From: Pantoea latae
Lineage (GTDB): Bacteria > Pseudomonadota > Gammaproteobacteria > Enterobacterales > Enterobacteriaceae
Length of the DNA stretch: 64,000 bases
Assembly (NCBI RefSeq): GCF_002077695.1
Contig: NZ_MWUE01000013.1
Span: 124,001-188,000 of the forward strand
Direction: 5' to 3'
Below the pieces are notes generated by a model. That model was not told the origin of the DNA and ran no database searches. It saw nothing but the letters and a program-made list of their open reading frames with translations. This document shows positions 1-13,309 of the stretch, piece after piece. Made by a program: the position numbers and the translations under genes. Every line of letters begins with the position of its first letter. The first letter of the stretch is position 1.

Positions 1-945
1 GGCGAGCAGCAGATTGCTGACGTTGAAGGCGCCCATCAGGCGACTCTCAATCTCCCCTTCGCCCCAGCTGGAGCGGAAGCGAATATGCGCGCCGTTGTCG
101 CGGTAGGTCACCTCTTCGGCTTTCAGCCAGCGGCCGTGGCAGCCCGGCTGGAGATTATTCTCCATGGTCACCGCGACGGCGTCGGGCAGCGTCGCCAGCC
201 AGCGGCGGCCCACCTCGTCATCGGCGTTCAGGATCATTTCGCCGACCTGATGTTCGGTGAACAGCAGCTTTTTCGCCGATTCGTAGCTCTGCATGTCGCC
301 GTGATAGTCGAGATGGTCGCGGCTCAGGTTGGTAAAGACGGCAGCGGCGAACGGCAGCGCCGCCACGCGGTGCTGCACCAGACCGTGGGAGGAGACCTCC
401 ATCGCGGTCAGCGTCGCGCCCTGCTGCGCCAGTTCGTGCAGCAGATGCTGAACGTCGACGGCCGAGCCGGTGGTATTTTCAGTAGCGCTGAGCTGTCCGA
501 GCAGGCCATTGCCCACCGTGCCCATCACCGCGCCGGTTTCGCCCAGCAGCTGCGCCCACTGCGCCAGCAGCTGCGTCGTGGTGGTTTTACCGTTGGTGCC
601 GGTCACGCCCACCAGCTTCTGTTTGTCGCCCGGCTGGCCGTAAAAACGTCCCGCCAGCGCCGAGAGCCGCTGTTGCAGCTGCGCCAGGTAGATAACCGGC
701 ACGCCGTGCATCTCGCGAATATCGCCATCGCTGGCTTCGCCTTCGGCTTCCGCAATCACGGCGGCCACGCCCTGCGCGATCGCCTGCGGAATAAAACGCC
801 GTCCATCGGCGTGGTGGCCTGCGACCGCCACAAACAGATCGCCGGCGGCCGCTTTACGGCTGTCCAGTGTCATGTCTCCCAGGGGACGCGCCGGCGCGCC
901 TGGCACCCAGGGGGCCAGCAGGTCGCGCAGGTTACGATCTGTCAC
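1..945 (-). CDS. murE: UDP-MurNAc-tripeptide synthetase MurE (5' part, runs off the window)
   Basis: Cytoplasmic Mur ligase that adds meso-diaminopimelate to UDP-MurNAc-L-Ala-D-Glu in peptidoglycan precursor synthesis. The visible 315 residues cover the N-terminal UDP-binding domain and much of the central ATPase domain. The Mur P-loop [13 protein letters not shown] lies near residue 110, and further along are [10 protein letters not shown] and [12 protein letters not shown], which contain conserved Mur-ligase Glu and His/Asp residues. The C-terminal domain is outside the window. The start is a GTG ([10 protein letters not shown]) that overlaps the 3' end of ftsI by 14 bp, the usual arrangement in enterobacteria, implying translational coupling. 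Identification rests on the strong match to the family and on the ftsI neighbour. Confidence 0.96.
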   Translation of the reverse strand, partial: MTDRNLRDLLAPWVPGAPARPLGDMTLDSRKAAAGDLFVAVAGHHADGRRFIPQAIAQGVAAVIAEAEGEASDGDIREMHGVPVIYLAQLQQRLSALAGRFYGQPGDKQKLVGVTGTNGKTTTTQLLAQWAQLLGETGAVMGTVGNGLLGQLSATENTTGSAVDVQHLLHELAQQGATLTAMEVSSHGLVQHRVAALPFAAAVFTNLSRDHLDYHGDMQSYESAKKLLFTEHQVGEMILNADDEVGRRWLATLPDAVAVTMENNLQPGCHGRWLKAEEVTYRDNGAHIRFRSSWGEGEIESRLMGAFNVSNLLLA

Positions 946-2698
946 TTTTTTCCTCACTTCTGTTGGTCGCCAGCTCGTTTTTATCATTGGTCGGCAACGC
1001 GTCCGGCTCGATGTTCATGGTGCGCAATACGCCGCCCATGATGGCACCGAACACCGGCGCGGAGACCGCACCACCATAATATTTGCCGGCCAGGGGATCG
1101 TTGATCACCACCACCAGCGCGAAACGAGGGTGACTGGCAGGCGCGACGCCTGCGGTGTAAGCAATATATTTATTGACGTAACGACCGTCCGGCCCGACTT
1201 TTTTCGCCGTGCCGGTTTTGATCGCGATGCGGTAGCCTTTAATCGCCGCTTTCACGCCGCCGCCGCCTGGCAGCGCGACGCTTTCCATCATATGCACCAC
1301 GGTTTTCACCAGCGATTCCGGGAAAACGCGCTCGCCCGCGACGGGCGGATCGACCTTGGTGATCGACAGCGGGCGATGAATGCCGTAGCTGCCGATGGTC
1401 GCGTAGACACGTGCTAACTGTAACGGCGTTACCATTAGCCCGTAACCGAAAGAGAAGGTGGCCCTCTCTATGTCAGACCACCGTTGTTTTTGAGGGTATA
1501 AGCCACTACTTTCCCCGACCAGCCCCAAATTGGTCGGTTTACCCAACCCAAAGCGCGCGTAAGTATCTACCAGCGCTGAGGAGGGCATCGCTAACGCCAG
1601 TCGTGAAACACCGACGTTACTCGACTTCTGCAGAACCCCGGTAAGGGTCAGTTCGTTGTAGCGCGCCACGTCTTTGATCTCATGACCATTAACGCGATAC
1701 GGCACGGTATTCAGCACGCTGTTCTCTCGCACCACGCCGCGCTGCAGCGCCGTCATCACCACCATCGGCTTCACGGTTGAGCCGGGTTCGAAAATATCGG
1801 TGATGGCGCGGTTGCGCATCATCTCTTTCGGCGTGTTGCTGAGGTTGTTGGGGTTGTAGGCCGGGCTGTTGGCCATCGCCAGCACTTCGCCGGTGTTCAC
1901 GTCCACCAGCACGGCCGTGCCCGATTCAGCTTTGTTGAACGCGACGGCGTTATTGAGTTCACGGTAGACCAGCGCCTGCAAACGTTCGTCGATGCTCAGC
2001 GTCAGGTTATGGGCGGCGCGGCTGTCGACAGAGGAGATATCTTCTATGACGCGGCCGTTGCGGTCTTTACGCACCGTACGCTCGCCCGGCGCGCCGGTCA
2101 GCCACTTATCGAAGCTCTTCTCGATGCCTTCGATGCCCTGGCCGTCGATATTGGTAAAGCCGATCAGGTGAGAGGTCACCTGACCGGCCGGATAGTAGCG
2201 GCGCGACTCTTCGCGCAGATGGATGCCGGGCAGCTTGAGCTTTTTAACGTAGTCGCTGATAGCGGGGCTGACCTGGCGCGCCAGGTAGATAAAGCGCCCT
2301 TTTGGGTTGGCGTTGACGCGCGTCGCCAGCTGATCGAGCGGGATAGAGAGCGCGTCAGAGAGCGCTTTCCAGCGGCTGTCGAGGGTTACGCCGCCCGCGT
2401 CATGCAGCTCTTTCGGATCGGCCCAGATGGCGTTGACCGGCACGCTGACCGCCAGCGGACGCCCGGCGCGATCGCTGATCATGCCGCGCGCGGTCGGGAT
2501 CGCCTGCACGCGCAGAGAGCGCAGATCGCCCTCTTTCACCAGCTTATCCGGGCTGATGACCTGGAGCCAGGCGACGCGCGACAGCAGGCCGCCCAGCGCC
2601 AGTAAAATACAGCCGCACAGCAACGCAAAACGCCAGCTTACAAAGCTGGCTTTATCTTCCTGTTTTCTCACCTTCAGCGTTTTGCTTGCGCCGCTCAT
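932..2698 (-). CDS. ftsI: Penicillin-binding protein 3, septal transpeptidase FtsI
   Basis: Inner-membrane D,D-transpeptidase that crosslinks septal peptidoglycan in the divisome with FtsW and FtsQLB; target of beta-lactams such as aztreonam. The 588-residue length equals the E. coli protein. A short cytoplasmic tail is followed by one membrane segment (about residues 24-43). The PBP dimer domain comes next, then the transpeptidase domain with the active-site motif STVK (Ser about 307), SSN (about 359-361) and KTGT (about 494-497). The gene lies 16 bp after ftsL and overlaps murE, so it belongs to the mra/dcw transcription unit. Nothing unusual is seen in the catalytic motifs. Confidence 0.98.
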   Translation of the reverse strand: MSGASKTLKVRKQEDKASFVSWRFALLCGCILLALGGLLSRVAWLQVISPDKLVKEGDLRSLRVQAIPTARGMISDRAGRPLAVSVPVNAIWADPKELHDAGGVTLDSRWKALSDALSIPLDQLATRVNANPKGRFIYLARQVSPAISDYVKKLKLPGIHLREESRRYYPAGQVTSHLIGFTNIDGQGIEGIEKSFDKWLTGAPGERTVRKDRNGRVIEDISSVDSRAAHNLTLSIDERLQALVYRELNNAVAFNKAESGTAVLVDVNTGEVLAMANSPAYNPNNLSNTPKEMMRNRAITDIFEPGSTVKPMVVMTALQRGVVRENSVLNTVPYRVNGHEIKDVARYNELTLTGVLQKSSNVGVSRLALAMPSSALVDTYARFGLGKPTNLGLVGESSGLYPQKQRWSDIERATFSFGYGLMVTPLQLARVYATIGSYGIHRPLSITKVDPPVAGERVFPESLVKTVVHMMESVALPGGGGVKAAIKGYRIAIKTGTAKKVGPDGRYVNKYIAYTAGVAPASHPRFALVVVINDPLAGKYYGGAVSAPVFGAIMGGVLRTMNIEPDALPTNDKNELATNRSEEKSDRS

Positions 2699-2714
2699 TG
2701 CGATTTAGCGTTCC

Positions 2715-3035
2715 TTATTTCTGTACTACGATGTTTTCCTGTGACGGATCAACATGCTGCAGCTGTAGCTTCTCGGTGGCGATGCGCTCCACCCGGCTAT
2801 GATCGCCCAGCGCGTTCTCTTCAAGGATCAGGTTACGCCATTCAATGTCCAGCGCGTCGCGCTCCAGTACCAGCTGCTCGCGCTGCGCGGTCAGCAGACG
2901 CGTTTTGTGCGTCGTGGTGACCACCGTCACGGCCGACACCAGCACGGCGATCAGCAGGATCACCGGGATTTTGCCGAAGCGCAGCAGGTCGCCACCAATG
3001 ACGCCCGGCAGGCTGTGACGTTCGTTGCCGATCAT
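2715..3035 (-). CDS. ftsL: Cell division protein FtsL
   Basis: Small bitopic membrane protein of the FtsQLB complex, which links early divisome components to FtsWI activation. The 106-residue product has a membrane segment at about residues 23-42 and then a periplasmic coiled coil. The C-terminal half ([20 protein letters not shown] and onward to QENIVVQK) is nearly identical to the E. coli protein. It is about 15 residues shorter at the N-terminus than E. coli FtsL (121 aa), so the cytoplasmic tail is short. The start overlaps the rsmH stop by 4 bp (ATGA type), which supports this start codon and coupled translation. Confidence 0.95.
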   Translation of the reverse strand: MIGNERHSLPGVIGGDLLRFGKIPVILLIAVLVSAVTVVTTTHKTRLLTAQREQLVLERDALDIEWRNLILEENALGDHSRVERIATEKLQLQHVDPSQENIVVQK

Positions 3036-3973
3036 GCGTCGGTTCTCTCAGCGATGCGCAATACCGAACTGCGCGCGCGCGGGTTATCCGCCACTTCCGC
3101 CTCGCCCGGCGTCATTTTGCCGAGCAGCTTTAGCTGACGTCCGCCCAGCGCTTTCAGCTGCGCTTCAGTCATCGGCAGGCCGGCCGGCACCTGCGGGCCG
3201 CGGCTCTGGTCGCGCATAAAACGCTTCACCAGGCGATCTTCCAGCGAGTGGAAGCTGATGACGGACAGACGCCCTTCCGGCGCCAGCGCCGACAACGCCC
3301 CTTTCAGCGCGGTGTCGATCTCTTCCAGCTCGCTGTTGATCCAGATGCGGATCGCCTGAAAGCTGCGCGTCGCCGGATGCTTGAATTTATCTTTCACCGG
3401 CGTCGCCGCGGCGATCACTTCGGCCAGCTCTTTGGTGCGCGTCATCGGCTGCTCGCGATTGCGCTCAACGATGGCGCGCGCGATGCGTTTGGCGAAACGC
3501 TCTTCGCCGTAGGTCTTCAGCACAAAGGCGATATCCCCCTCTTCCGCCTGCAGCAGCCACTCGGCCGCCGACTGGCCGCGCGTCGGATCCATACGCATAT
3601 CGAGCGGTCCGTCGCGCATAAAGGAGAAGCCGCGCTCCGCGTCGTCCAGCTGCGGCGAGGAGACGCCTAAATCGAGCAGGATGCCATTAATTTTGCCGCT
3701 GAGTTCCAGCGCCTCGACATACTCCGCCAGCGCGGAGAAAGGGCCATGCACAATCGAGAAGCGCGGGTCCGTGATTTCGGCGGCGGCCGCGATAGCCTGC
3801 GGGTCGCGATCGATGGCGATAAGCCGTCCCTGCGCGCCCAGCTGCGACAGAATCAAACGCGAATGTCCGCCGCGACCAAAGGTGCCGTCGATGTAGATGC
3901 CGTCTTCCCTGATATTGAGGCCGTTAACCGCCTCGTCCAGCAGCACCGTGGTATGTTTAAAATTTTCCTGCAT
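3032..3973 (-). CDS. rsmH: 16S rRNA (cytosine-1402-N4)-methyltransferase RsmH
   Basis: S-adenosylmethionine-dependent enzyme (MraW) that N4-methylates C1402 in the ribosomal P site of 16S rRNA. The 313 residues begin with the typical [10 protein letters not shown] segment. The SAM-binding motif GTFGRGGHS is near residue 30, and [14 protein letters not shown] and [11 protein letters not shown] are also typical of the family. It sits 2 bp after mraZ and overlaps ftsL, the conserved head of the dcw cluster. Length and motifs are complete. Confidence 0.97.
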   Translation of the reverse strand: MQENFKHTTVLLDEAVNGLNIREDGIYIDGTFGRGGHSRLILSQLGAQGRLIAIDRDPQAIAAAAEITDPRFSIVHGPFSALAEYVEALELSGKINGILLDLGVSSPQLDDAERGFSFMRDGPLDMRMDPTRGQSAAEWLLQAEEGDIAFVLKTYGEERFAKRIARAIVERNREQPMTRTKELAEVIAAATPVKDKFKHPATRSFQAIRIWINSELEEIDTALKGALSALAPEGRLSVISFHSLEDRLVKRFMRDQSRGPQVPAGLPMTEAQLKALGGRQLKLLGKMTPGEAEVADNPRARSSVLRIAERTDA

Positions 3974-3975
3974 AG

Positions 3976-4434
3976 CTATAGCGACAAGTCCTGCAACCGA
4001 TCAGATAAAGGTTCCTGAGCCGACTGTTCTGCGTCAATGTCATCCTTAACTTGTTGATACCAGGTCTGTTCATCCCACAGTTCAAACTTGTTGAACTGGC
4101 CGACCAGCATCACTTCTTTCGTCAGGTGCGCGTGTTGACGAAGGGTATTCGCCAGCAGTAAGCGGCCTGCGTTATCCATCTGACACTCACTGGCATGCCC
4201 TAACAGCAGTCGCTGAACGCGACGCTCGACGGGGTTCATGCTGGATAAGCGAGACAGCTTTTTTTCAATGATTTCCCATTCGGGCAGAGGATAAAGGAGC
4301 AGGCAGGGTTGATGAAGGTCGATGGTGCATACCATCTGCCCTTGAGATTCCCCGATCAGCTGGTCGCGATAGCGTGTTGGTACGGCCAGTCGCCCCTTGC
4401 TGTCGAGATTGACTAACGTTGCTCCACGGAACAT
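3976..4434 (-). CDS. mraZ: Transcriptional regulator MraZ
   Basis: 152-residue AbrB-like DNA-binding protein with two tandem MraZ/SpoVT-AbrB folds. In E. coli it forms a ring-shaped oligomer and represses its own operon by binding short TGGG-type repeats in the promoter; the family role is taken from that work. The N-terminus [20 protein letters not shown] and the repeated DxxGRLxxP-like motif (DNAGRLLL near residue 90) are visible. It is the first gene of the mraZ-rsmH-ftsL-ftsI-murE unit, and matching repeats lie directly upstream (4454-4488). Confidence 0.97.
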   Translation of the reverse strand: MFRGATLVNLDSKGRLAVPTRYRDQLIGESQGQMVCTIDLHQPCLLLYPLPEWEIIEKKLSRLSSMNPVERRVQRLLLGHASECQMDNAGRLLLANTLRQHAHLTKEVMLVGQFNKFELWDEQTWYQQVKDDIDAEQSAQEPLSDRLQDLSL

Positions 4435-4453
4435 GCCAGCCTTCCCCTCAGCT

Positions 4454-4488
4454 CCCCATTTTCACCACTTTATCCCACTTTTTACCAC
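4454..4488 (-). promoter_or_regulatory. MraZ operator repeats upstream of mraZ
   Basis: On the minus strand there are four TGG-starting units, TGGTA, TGGGA, TGGTG and TGGGG, whose starts are 10, 10 and 9 bp apart. They lie between the -10 box and the mraZ start. E. coli MraZ binds TGGGN repeats with 5-nt spacers, so this is the expected autoregulatory site. Two units carry T in the fourth position and the last spacer is one base short. Confidence 0.7.
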
Positions 4489-4494
4489 GCCACG

Positions 4495-4524
4495 AGTTTA
4501 CGGAGGCGATGAAATCATTGTCAA
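4495..4524 (-). promoter_or_regulatory. mra (dcw cluster) sigma-70 promoter
   Basis: On the minus strand a consensus -35 TTGACA (4519-4524) and a -10 TAAACT (4495-4500) are separated by 18 bp, about 60 bp upstream of mraZ and immediately upstream of the MraZ repeats. Position and quality match the Pmra promoter known to drive the first division genes in E. coli. Confidence 0.7.
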
Positions 4525-4886
4525 GCCGAAGCGCGGCGGGAATATAACTATTTACAAGGGGTAATTTCGCTGATTGAAAAGCAACAAAGCGGGGAAAAGG
4601 GCAATTTCAAAAATTAACCTGATGAATAATGGTATAAAAACAGCAAGCCTTAAAAAAATGATTAAAAATAAAGCTGACCGCCTGCGGGAATATTCTTCAC
4701 GGTTTCTGAGACAGGGGCTGCATTTTAGGGGATTTCTGAACGTCTCGTCGCTGCACCTTACGTGACGAGCACCGTGAGCAAGCGCAAGATCTGGACATTT
4801 TACAAACACATCGCGGCTAATGTGTTAGGTAAGGTGTCGCATATTTACGCTTTTTTACCCTAAAAATTGACGAACATTAATGCGAG
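4525..4886. other. Intergenic region between mraZ and cra, no gene seen
   Basis: About 360 bp upstream of the mra promoter and downstream of cra. It is A+T-richer than the surroundings. Short open frames on both strands show no family resemblance and no convincing ribosome binding site. No RNA gene or repeat was recognised here. Confidence 0.6.
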
Positions 4887-4914
4887 AAAATTTAAGGGCA
4901 GCGGCGTCGCTGCC
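4887..4914 (-). terminator. Probable terminator of cra
   Basis: Just after the cra stop on the minus strand a 7-bp stem GGCAGCG/CGCTGCC closes a 4-nt loop and is followed by CTTAAATTTT. The T tract is interrupted, so efficiency is uncertain. Confidence 0.55.
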
Positions 4915-4920
4915 TGTTGG

Positions 4921-5931
4921 CTATTTAACTTTGCGGCTCAGCTGACCGCGACGGAATAAATTACGTCGAATACGGGTTAATCCCGGTTTCGGTTTTCGCG
5001 GTTCATCAAGCGAAGCCAGAACTAACTCCAGCACGCGCTCCGCCACGTCGCGATGACGCTGCCCAACCGCCAGCACCGGACACTCCAGAAAGTCCAGTAA
5101 TTCGTGGTCGCCAAATGTGGCGATCGCGAGGTCGGTCGGCAGGCGTCCGTCACGTTTTAGCGTCACGTCCATCACGCCCTGCAGCAGGCCGAACGAAGTA
5201 GTAAAAAGCGCCTCCGGCATCTCGTGATCGTCGAGATATTTTTCGAACAGCGCCGCGGCCGCCGTGCGCTCGAAGCTGTTGCAGTAGATATAGTCGACAG
5301 GACGCGGATCCTCTTTCCAGGCGTCGCGGAAACCCATTTCCCGCAGAAAACTCACGGAAAGCTCTGGCAGCGCGCCGAGAAACAGCACATTTTTCACCGG
5401 AAGCTGACGCAATTCAGCCGCCAGGGTGAAAGAGTCGTCCTGATCGGCGCCAACCACGCTGGTGAAGTGTTCACGATCCAGCGCGCGGTCTAGCGCGATA
5501 ATCGGCAGCGGATCGTGGATCCAGCGCTGATAGAACGGATGCTCCGGCGGCAGCGAGGTTGAGACGATAATCGCATCCACCTGACGCTGCAGCAGATGTT
5601 CGATACAGCGCATCTCGTTGTCAGGCTGATCTTCCGAACAGGCGATTAGCAGCTGATAGCCGCGCTGACGCGCCTGCCGCTCCAGATAGTTGGCGATGCG
5701 GGTATAGCTGGTGTTCTCCAGATCGGGGATCACCAGGCCGATAGAGCGCGTGCGGCCGGCCCGCAGGCCCGCCGCCACGGCATTAGGGTGATAGTTATGT
5801 TCACGCACCACCGCCATCACTTTCTCGACGGTTTTTTCGCTGACACGATACTGCCGCGCCTTGCCATTGATGACATAACTGGCCGTGGTGCGCGACACGC
5901 CTGCCAGACGCGCGATTTCATCCAGTTTCAC
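4921..5931 (-). CDS. cra: Catabolite repressor/activator Cra (FruR)
   Basis: LacI/GalR-family dimeric regulator of central carbon flow; in E. coli fructose-1-phosphate (or fructose-1,6-bisphosphate) releases it from DNA. The 336 residues start with the helix-turn-helix [20 protein letters not shown] and the hinge helix region, followed by a periplasmic-binding-protein-like sensor domain, very close to E. coli Cra (334 aa). The start is a GTG at 5929-5931, as in E. coli. GGAG lies 6 bp upstream, and the alternative upstream starts have no homology. It is a single gene between ilvIH and the mra cluster, the same order as in E. coli. Confidence 0.97.
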   Translation of the reverse strand: MKLDEIARLAGVSRTTASYVINGKARQYRVSEKTVEKVMAVVREHNYHPNAVAAGLRAGRTRSIGLVIPDLENTSYTRIANYLERQARQRGYQLLIACSEDQPDNEMRCIEHLLQRQVDAIIVSTSLPPEHPFYQRWIHDPLPIIALDRALDREHFTSVVGADQDDSFTLAAELRQLPVKNVLFLGALPELSVSFLREMGFRDAWKEDPRPVDYIYCNSFERTAAAALFEKYLDDHEMPEALFTTSFGLLQGVMDVTLKRDGRLPTDLAIATFGDHELLDFLECPVLAVGQRHRDVAERVLELVLASLDEPRKPKPGLTRIRRNLFRRGQLSRKVK

Positions 5932-6069
5932 GATAACTCCATACTTCACGGCAAGCCGAGCTGCGGCAGATGCCCGCAACTAAGCTAAGGGTAACTCGTT
6001 TGTCACATCTAACAGCAGAATAGTGCGCCGAGCAACCGCTTTTCACAGCGATCCCTGCATAGCGCATAA

Positions 6070-6098
6070 AATAAAAAAACCCGGCATTACGCCGGGTT
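6070..6098 (-). terminator. Rho-independent terminator after ilvH
   Basis: On the minus strand an 8-bp stem AACCCGGC/GCCGGGTT with a 5-nt loop is followed by TTTTTTATTTT, about 20 bp after the ilvH stop. Confidence 0.85.
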
Positions 6099-6119
6099 AG
6101 AGACAGTCACCTGGCGTGA

Positions 6120-6611
6120 TTAACGCATAATGCGATCGCCGCGCGACACGCCGACGATGCCGGAACGCGCCACTTCAACGATTTCCGCCACTTCGCGTAC
6201 CGTACTGAGGAAGGCGTCGAGCTTGTCACTGGTGCCCGCCAGCTGAACCGTGTACAGCGTCGGCGTCACGTCGATAATCTGACCGCGGAAGATTTCAGCG
6301 CTGCGCTTCACCTCTTCGCGTCCATAGCCGGTGGCCTGCAGCTTCACCAGCATAATTTCGCGCTCGACGTAGGCGCCCTGCCCCAGTTCACTGACGCGCA
6401 GCACGTCCACCAGCTTGTGCAGCTGCTTTTCAATCTGCTCCAGCACTTTTTCGTCGCCGACCGTTTGAATTGTCATGCGCGATAGCGTTGGATCGTCGGT
6501 GGGCGCGACGGTCAGGCTCTCGATGTTGTAACCGCGCTGGGAAAACAGCCCCACTACGCGAGACAATGCGCCGGATTCGTTCTCCAGCAGAACCGATAAA
6601 ATACGACGCAT
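6120..6611 (-). CDS. ilvH: Acetolactate synthase isozyme III small subunit IlvH
   Basis: Regulatory subunit of acetohydroxyacid synthase III, the first common step of valine, leucine and isoleucine synthesis; it gives valine feedback inhibition. The 163 residues equal the E. coli length. An N-terminal ACT domain starts at [20 protein letters not shown], and the C-terminal part ends in SRGDRIMR. This start was chosen over an in-frame ATG 10 codons upstream because it matches the family N-terminus and follows the ilvI stop by 2 bp. Confidence 0.97.
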   Translation of the reverse strand: MRRILSVLLENESGALSRVVGLFSQRGYNIESLTVAPTDDPTLSRMTIQTVGDEKVLEQIEKQLHKLVDVLRVSELGQGAYVEREIMLVKLQATGYGREEVKRSAEIFRGQIIDVTPTLYTVQLAGTSDKLDAFLSTVREVAEIVEVARSGIVGVSRGDRIMR

Positions 6612-6613
6612 AA

Positions 6614-8338
6614 TTAAGTCCTCTCCGTTTTGCTCAGCCACATCTCATCCATCGACCCGCCGCGGATCTGCATCGGGTAGACGTGCTCGCTGCCGTCGAC
6701 GGTAACGTCGACGAACACCAGACGCCCTTTCGCCAGCGAGTCCAGCGCCAGCTGCAGCTTCTCTTCCAGTTCGGAAGGATGCTGAATCGCGATGCCGACA
6801 TGGCCGTACGCTTCGGCCAGGCGCACGAAGTCAGGCAGCGACTCCATATAAGACTGCGAATGGCGGCCGGAATAGATCATATCCTGCCACTGCTTCACCA
6901 TGCCGAGCACGCGGTTGTTGAGGCTCAGCACCAGTACCGGCAGATCGTACTGCAGCGCGGTAGACAGCTCCTGGATATTCATCTGGATGCTGCCATCGCC
7001 GGTGACGCAGATCACCGTCTCTTCCGGCAGCGCCATCTTAACGCCCAGCGCGGCCGGCAGGCCGAAGCCCATGGTGCCCAGTCCGCCGGAGTTGATCCAG
7101 CGGCGCGGTTTATCAAAGGGATAATAGAGCGCCGCGAACATCTGATGCTGGCCGACATCCGAGGTGACGTACGCGTCGCCGTGGGTCAGACGCCAGATAG
7201 TCTCGATCACCGCCTGCGGCTTGATCTTGTCGCTGTTGCGATCGAACGCCAGACATTGACGGCTGCGCCAGCCTTCGATGCTCTGCCACCAGTCGCGCAG
7301 GCTGTCGAATTCCTGCTTTGTCTCGCTCTGCGCCAGCAGCTCCAGCATCTGCTGCAGCGTCTGTTTCGCATCGCCGACGATAGGAATGTCCGCCGCGACG
7401 GTTTTCGAGATCGAGGTCGGATCGATGTCGATATGCAGCACCGTGGCGTTCGGGCAATATTTGGCCAGATTGTTGGTGGTGCGATCGTCGAAGCGCACGC
7501 CGACAGCGAAGATCAGGTCGGCGTTGTGCATCGTCATATTGGCTTCATAGGTGCCGTGCATGCCGAGCATGCCCACCGACTGGCGATGGGTGCCGGGAAA
7601 CGCCCCTAGCCCCATCAGCGAGCTGGTCACCGGGATGTTCAGCGTTTCAGCCAGCTGCAGCAGTTCCGCCTCGCATGAGGAGGTGATCGCCCCGCCGCCA
7701 ACGTACATCACCGGCTTGTGCGCGGCCAGCAGCGTGTTTAAGGCGCGCTTGATCTGTCCTTTATGCCCCTGAATGGTCGGATTATAGGAGCGCATGCTCA
7801 CCGAGTCCGGATAGACGTAGGGCAGCTTGTTGGCCGGATTGAGAATATCTTTCGGCAGATCGATAACCACCGGGCCTGGCCGCCCGCTGGCCGCCAGCCA
7901 GAAGGCTTTTTTCAGCACCGTCGGGATCTCTTCGGTGCTTTTCACCAGAAAACTGTGTTTCACCACCGGGCGGGAAATCCCCACCATATCGCACTCCTGA
8001 AAGGCGTCGTAGCCGATCAGCGAGGAAGGCACCTGGCCCGACAGGATCACCAGCGGAATCGAGTCCATATAGGCGGTGGCGATCCCGGTAATAGCGTTGG
8101 TCGCGCCGGGACCCGAGGTCACCAGCACCACGCCGACTTCGCCCGTGGCGCGCGCCAGGCCGTCGGCCATATGCACGGCGCCCTGCTCGTGGCGCACCAG
8201 TATGTGATCAATTCCGCCCACGGTTTGCAGCGCGTCGTAAATATCCAGCACCGCGCCGCCCGGATAACCGAACACCTGCTTTACGCCCTGATCGATTAAC
8301 GAACGGACGACCATTTCGGCTCCTGACAACATCTCCAT
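6614..8338 (-). CDS. ilvI: Acetolactate synthase isozyme III large subunit IlvI
   Basis: Catalytic thiamine-diphosphate and FAD enzyme that condenses two pyruvates to acetolactate, or pyruvate and 2-oxobutyrate to acetohydroxybutyrate. 574 residues, as in E. coli. The N-terminal ThDP-binding region carries the catalytic Glu in [10 protein letters not shown] (about residue 51). A central FAD-associated domain follows, then the C-terminal ThDP motif GDGSIQMN. An upstream in-frame ATG (8383) is rejected because homology starts at [10 protein letters not shown]. It is the first gene of ilvIH. In E. coli this operon is controlled by Lrp and lies next to leuO, but leuO is absent here. Confidence 0.97.
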   Translation of the reverse strand: MEMLSGAEMVVRSLIDQGVKQVFGYPGGAVLDIYDALQTVGGIDHILVRHEQGAVHMADGLARATGEVGVVLVTSGPGATNAITGIATAYMDSIPLVILSGQVPSSLIGYDAFQECDMVGISRPVVKHSFLVKSTEEIPTVLKKAFWLAASGRPGPVVIDLPKDILNPANKLPYVYPDSVSMRSYNPTIQGHKGQIKRALNTLLAAHKPVMYVGGGAITSSCEAELLQLAETLNIPVTSSLMGLGAFPGTHRQSVGMLGMHGTYEANMTMHNADLIFAVGVRFDDRTTNNLAKYCPNATVLHIDIDPTSISKTVAADIPIVGDAKQTLQQMLELLAQSETKQEFDSLRDWWQSIEGWRSRQCLAFDRNSDKIKPQAVIETIWRLTHGDAYVTSDVGQHQMFAALYYPFDKPRRWINSGGLGTMGFGLPAALGVKMALPEETVICVTGDGSIQMNIQELSTALQYDLPVLVLSLNNRVLGMVKQWQDMIYSGRHSQSYMESLPDFVRLAEAYGHVGIAIQHPSELEEKLQLALDSLAKGRLVFVDVTVDGSEHVYPMQIRGGSMDEMWLSKTERT

Positions 8339-9010
8339 CTTCTGCCTCCAGGCTTGGGGAGCGGAGGTCGGCAACCTGCGCATTGCAGCGCGCCGCCGAT
8401 ATCCAGCTCTGATTCGCCAGTTAATATCAAAAACTTATGTTTATGCGCAGACAGCGAAGGTGGTTCACGCTGTCCAGATACAGAGAAATCTGTCTGGTTG
8501 ATTGTTTTAAGAGTTGGTCGATTACCATAACCGTAGAAAACCTGGCAGGCAAACGTCAGACGGCTCTCTTATCGCTAATCTGGCCGTAAAGGCTCTGCGC
8601 GATAAGAAATCTGCGCGAGGATTTATCTAATTCGCTGCGATTTAGGTAGAAGAAAATGCTGGGGGTGAAAACATTTTTAGCGGGTTATAAGAAATAACAA
8701 AAAATTAATTTCTTTGCTGCTGGCTCACAATCCGCCAGAGAGATTCATTTCTGGCGTGATTAACTCTGAAATAAAGCCAGCACACGATATTGTTCCGCGC
8801 TAAACCGCGCGACGCTTTTTACCATCAGGTGAAAAGAACCCAATAAACACATTTAATTCAAACAGATAAAATATTTAGCCTGTGCTTTTGCGGTCGCGGT
8901 CGACGCTGGCCGCCGCGCGCGTCGCCAAACCTCGCCGGTTTCACCAGAGCAGCGCTAAATGACAGGATTTTTTTCTTAATGCGCCGGCAAAAATAGCCTT
9001 TTACTTATGG
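8339..9010. other. Long divergent intergenic region between ilvI and leuL; leuO absent
   Basis: About 670 bp, strongly A+T-rich between roughly 8640 and 8880. In E. coli this place holds the gene for the LysR-type regulator LeuO, but no reading frame with LysR features is present on either strand. One perfect 9-bp inverted repeat, TCTTATCGC (8567-8575) and GCGATAAGA (8599-8607), is seen. The region should contain the ilvIH promoter and Lrp sites, but I could not assign them with confidence. Confidence 0.6.
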
Positions 9011-9039
9011 TTGACATCCCGACCCGATTCCAGTACCAA
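9011..9039 (+). promoter_or_regulatory. leu operon promoter
   Basis: A perfect -35 TTGACA (9011-9016), followed by TCC as in the E. coli leu promoter, and a weak -10 TACCAA (9034-9039) 17 bp further on. It lies 36 bp upstream of the leader peptide gene. The -10 assignment is tentative. Confidence 0.6.
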
Positions 9040-9074
9040 TATGTGCAGCACAACATTTTACGAGGTTCGAATCC

Positions 9075-9158
9075 ATGTTTCATTCATTCCGCCTACTCGG
9101 TCTACTACTTAACGCATTCAGTTTGCGCGGTAGACTCGTGGGCAGAATCAAACACTGA
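9075..9158 (+). CDS. leuL: leu operon leader peptide LeuL
   Basis: A 27-residue leader peptide, MFHSFRLLGLLLNAFSLRGR followed by LVGRIKH. Codons 7, 8 and 10-12 are five leucines (CTA, CTC, CTA, CTA, CTT), rich in the rare CTA codon, like the four control codons of E. coli leuL. Ribosome stalling here under leucine shortage would favour an antiterminator over the hairpin at 9181-9206. It is too short for routine gene finders, but its position, codons and C-terminal sequence make it clear. Confidence 0.93.
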   Translation: MFHSFRLLGLLLNAFSLRGRLVGRIKH

Positions 9159-9180
9159 TTCGAACCTGCTGAAAGTTAAA

Positions 9181-9206
9181 AACCCGCGCCCTGCGCGGGT
9201 TTTTTT
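9181..9206 (+). terminator. leu operon attenuator
   Basis: A 9-bp perfect stem AACCCGCGC/GCGCGGGTT with a 3-nt loop is followed by a run of T, located between leuL and leuA. This is the transcription-attenuation terminator controlled by translation of leuL. Confidence 0.92.
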
Positions 9207-9248
9207 ATGCTCGTTGCACGGTGAAGTTAACGCATAAGGATGAATACG

Positions 9249-11899
<2,651 letters not shown>

Positions 11900-11903
11900 A
11901 ATA

Positions 11904-13307
11904 ATGAAAACTTTATACCAGAAGTTATTTGATGCACATGTCGTTTACGAAGCGCCCAACGAGACGCCGCTGCTCTATATCGATCGTCACCTGATCCACG
12001 AGGTGACGTCGCCGCAGGCCTTTGACGGTCTGCGCGCCCACGGCCGCAAGGTGCGTCAGCCGTCGAAGACCTTCGCCACCATGGATCACAACGTCTCGAC
12101 CCAAACCAAAGACATCAACGCCTCCGGCGAGATGGCTCGCATCCAGATGCAGGAGCTGATCAAGAACTGCGCCGAGTTCGGCGTACAGCTCTACGATCTG
12201 AACCATCCGTTTCAGGGCATCGTGCACGTTATCGGGCCTGAGCAGGGCATGACGCTGCCGGGCATGACCATCGTCTGCGGCGATTCGCACACCGCGACCC
12301 ACGGCGCATTCGGTTCGCTGGCCTTCGGCATCGGCACCTCGGAAGTGGAGCACGTCTTCGCCACCCAGACGCTGAAGCAGGGTCATGCCAAAACCATGAA
12401 AATTGAAGTGCTGGGCGACGCCGCAACGGGCATCACCGCCAAAGACATCGTGCTGGCGATTATCGGCAAAACCGGCAGCGCGGGCGGCACCGGCCACGTA
12501 GTGGAGTTCTGCGGCCCGGCTATCGAAGCACTGAGCATGGAAGGTCGTATGACGCTGTGCAATATGGCGATCGAGATGGGCGCCAAAGCGGGCCTGGTGG
12601 CGCCGGACGATACCACCTTTAACTATCTGAAGGGTCGTCAGTTCGCGCCGCAGGGCGAGAAGTGGGAGCAGGCGGTGGAATACTGGCGCACCCTGAAGTC
12701 GGACGAAGGCGCGCACTACGACGCCGTGGTGACGCTGAACGCCGCCGACATCGCGCCGCAGGTGACCTGGGGCACCAACCCGGGCCAGGTGATCGCCGTG
12801 GATCAGCTGATCCCCAATCCGGCCTCGTTTGCCGATCCGGTCGAGCGCGCCTCCGCCGAGAAGGCGCTGGCCTATATGAATCTGCAGCCGGGCATTCGCC
12901 TGACCGACGTGGCGATCGACAAGGTGTTTATCGGTTCCTGCACCAACTCGCGCATCGAAGATTTGCGCGCCGCAGCGGCCATCGCCAAAGGACGCAAGGT
13001 CGCGCCGGGCGTGGTGGCGATGGTGGTGCCAGGCTCCGGTCCGGTGAAAGCGCAGGCGGAAGCGGAAGGTCTGGACAAGATTTTCCTCGAAGCCGGTTTC
13101 GAATGGCGCCTGCCGGGCTGCTCAATGTGTCTGGCGATGAACAACGACCGCCTGAATCCAGGCGAGCGCTGCGCCTCGACCAGCAACCGTAACTTTGAAG
13201 GTCGTCAGGGTCGCGGCGGACGCACCCATCTGGTCAGCCCGGCGATGGCCGCCGCAGCGGCTGTGTCCGGCCACTTTGCCGATATCCGTGAACTGACAGG
13301 AGCTTGA
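11904..13307 (+). CDS. leuC: 3-isopropylmalate dehydratase large subunit LeuC
   Basis: Aconitase-family subunit that carries the [4Fe-4S] cluster of isopropylmalate isomerase. 467 residues. The cluster cysteines are in [14 protein letters not shown] and [10 protein letters not shown]. The start [14 protein letters not shown] follows leuB by 4 bp; a longer in-frame extension into leuB lacks homology. Partner of LeuD, encoded next. Confidence 0.97.
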   Translation: MKTLYQKLFDAHVVYEAPNETPLLYIDRHLIHEVTSPQAFDGLRAHGRKVRQPSKTFATMDHNVSTQTKDINASGEMARIQMQELIKNCAEFGVQLYDLNHPFQGIVHVIGPEQGMTLPGMTIVCGDSHTATHGAFGSLAFGIGTSEVEHVFATQTLKQGHAKTMKIEVLGDAATGITAKDIVLAIIGKTGSAGGTGHVVEFCGPAIEALSMEGRMTLCNMAIEMGAKAGLVAPDDTTFNYLKGRQFAPQGEKWEQAVEYWRTLKSDEGAHYDAVVTLNAADIAPQVTWGTNPGQVIAVDQLIPNPASFADPVERASAEKALAYMNLQPGIRLTDVAIDKVFIGSCTNSRIEDLRAAAAIAKGRKVAPGVVAMVVPGSGPVKAQAEAEGLDKIFLEAGFEWRLPGCSMCLAMNNDRLNPGERCASTSNRNFEGRQGRGGRTHLVSPAMAAAAAVSGHFADIRELTGA

Positions 13308-13309
13308 TC

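Noticed and set aside
4552-4809. Short open frames between mraZ and cra on both strands
   Set aside because: No ribosome binding site, no homology that I recognise, and A+T-rich low-complexity composition.
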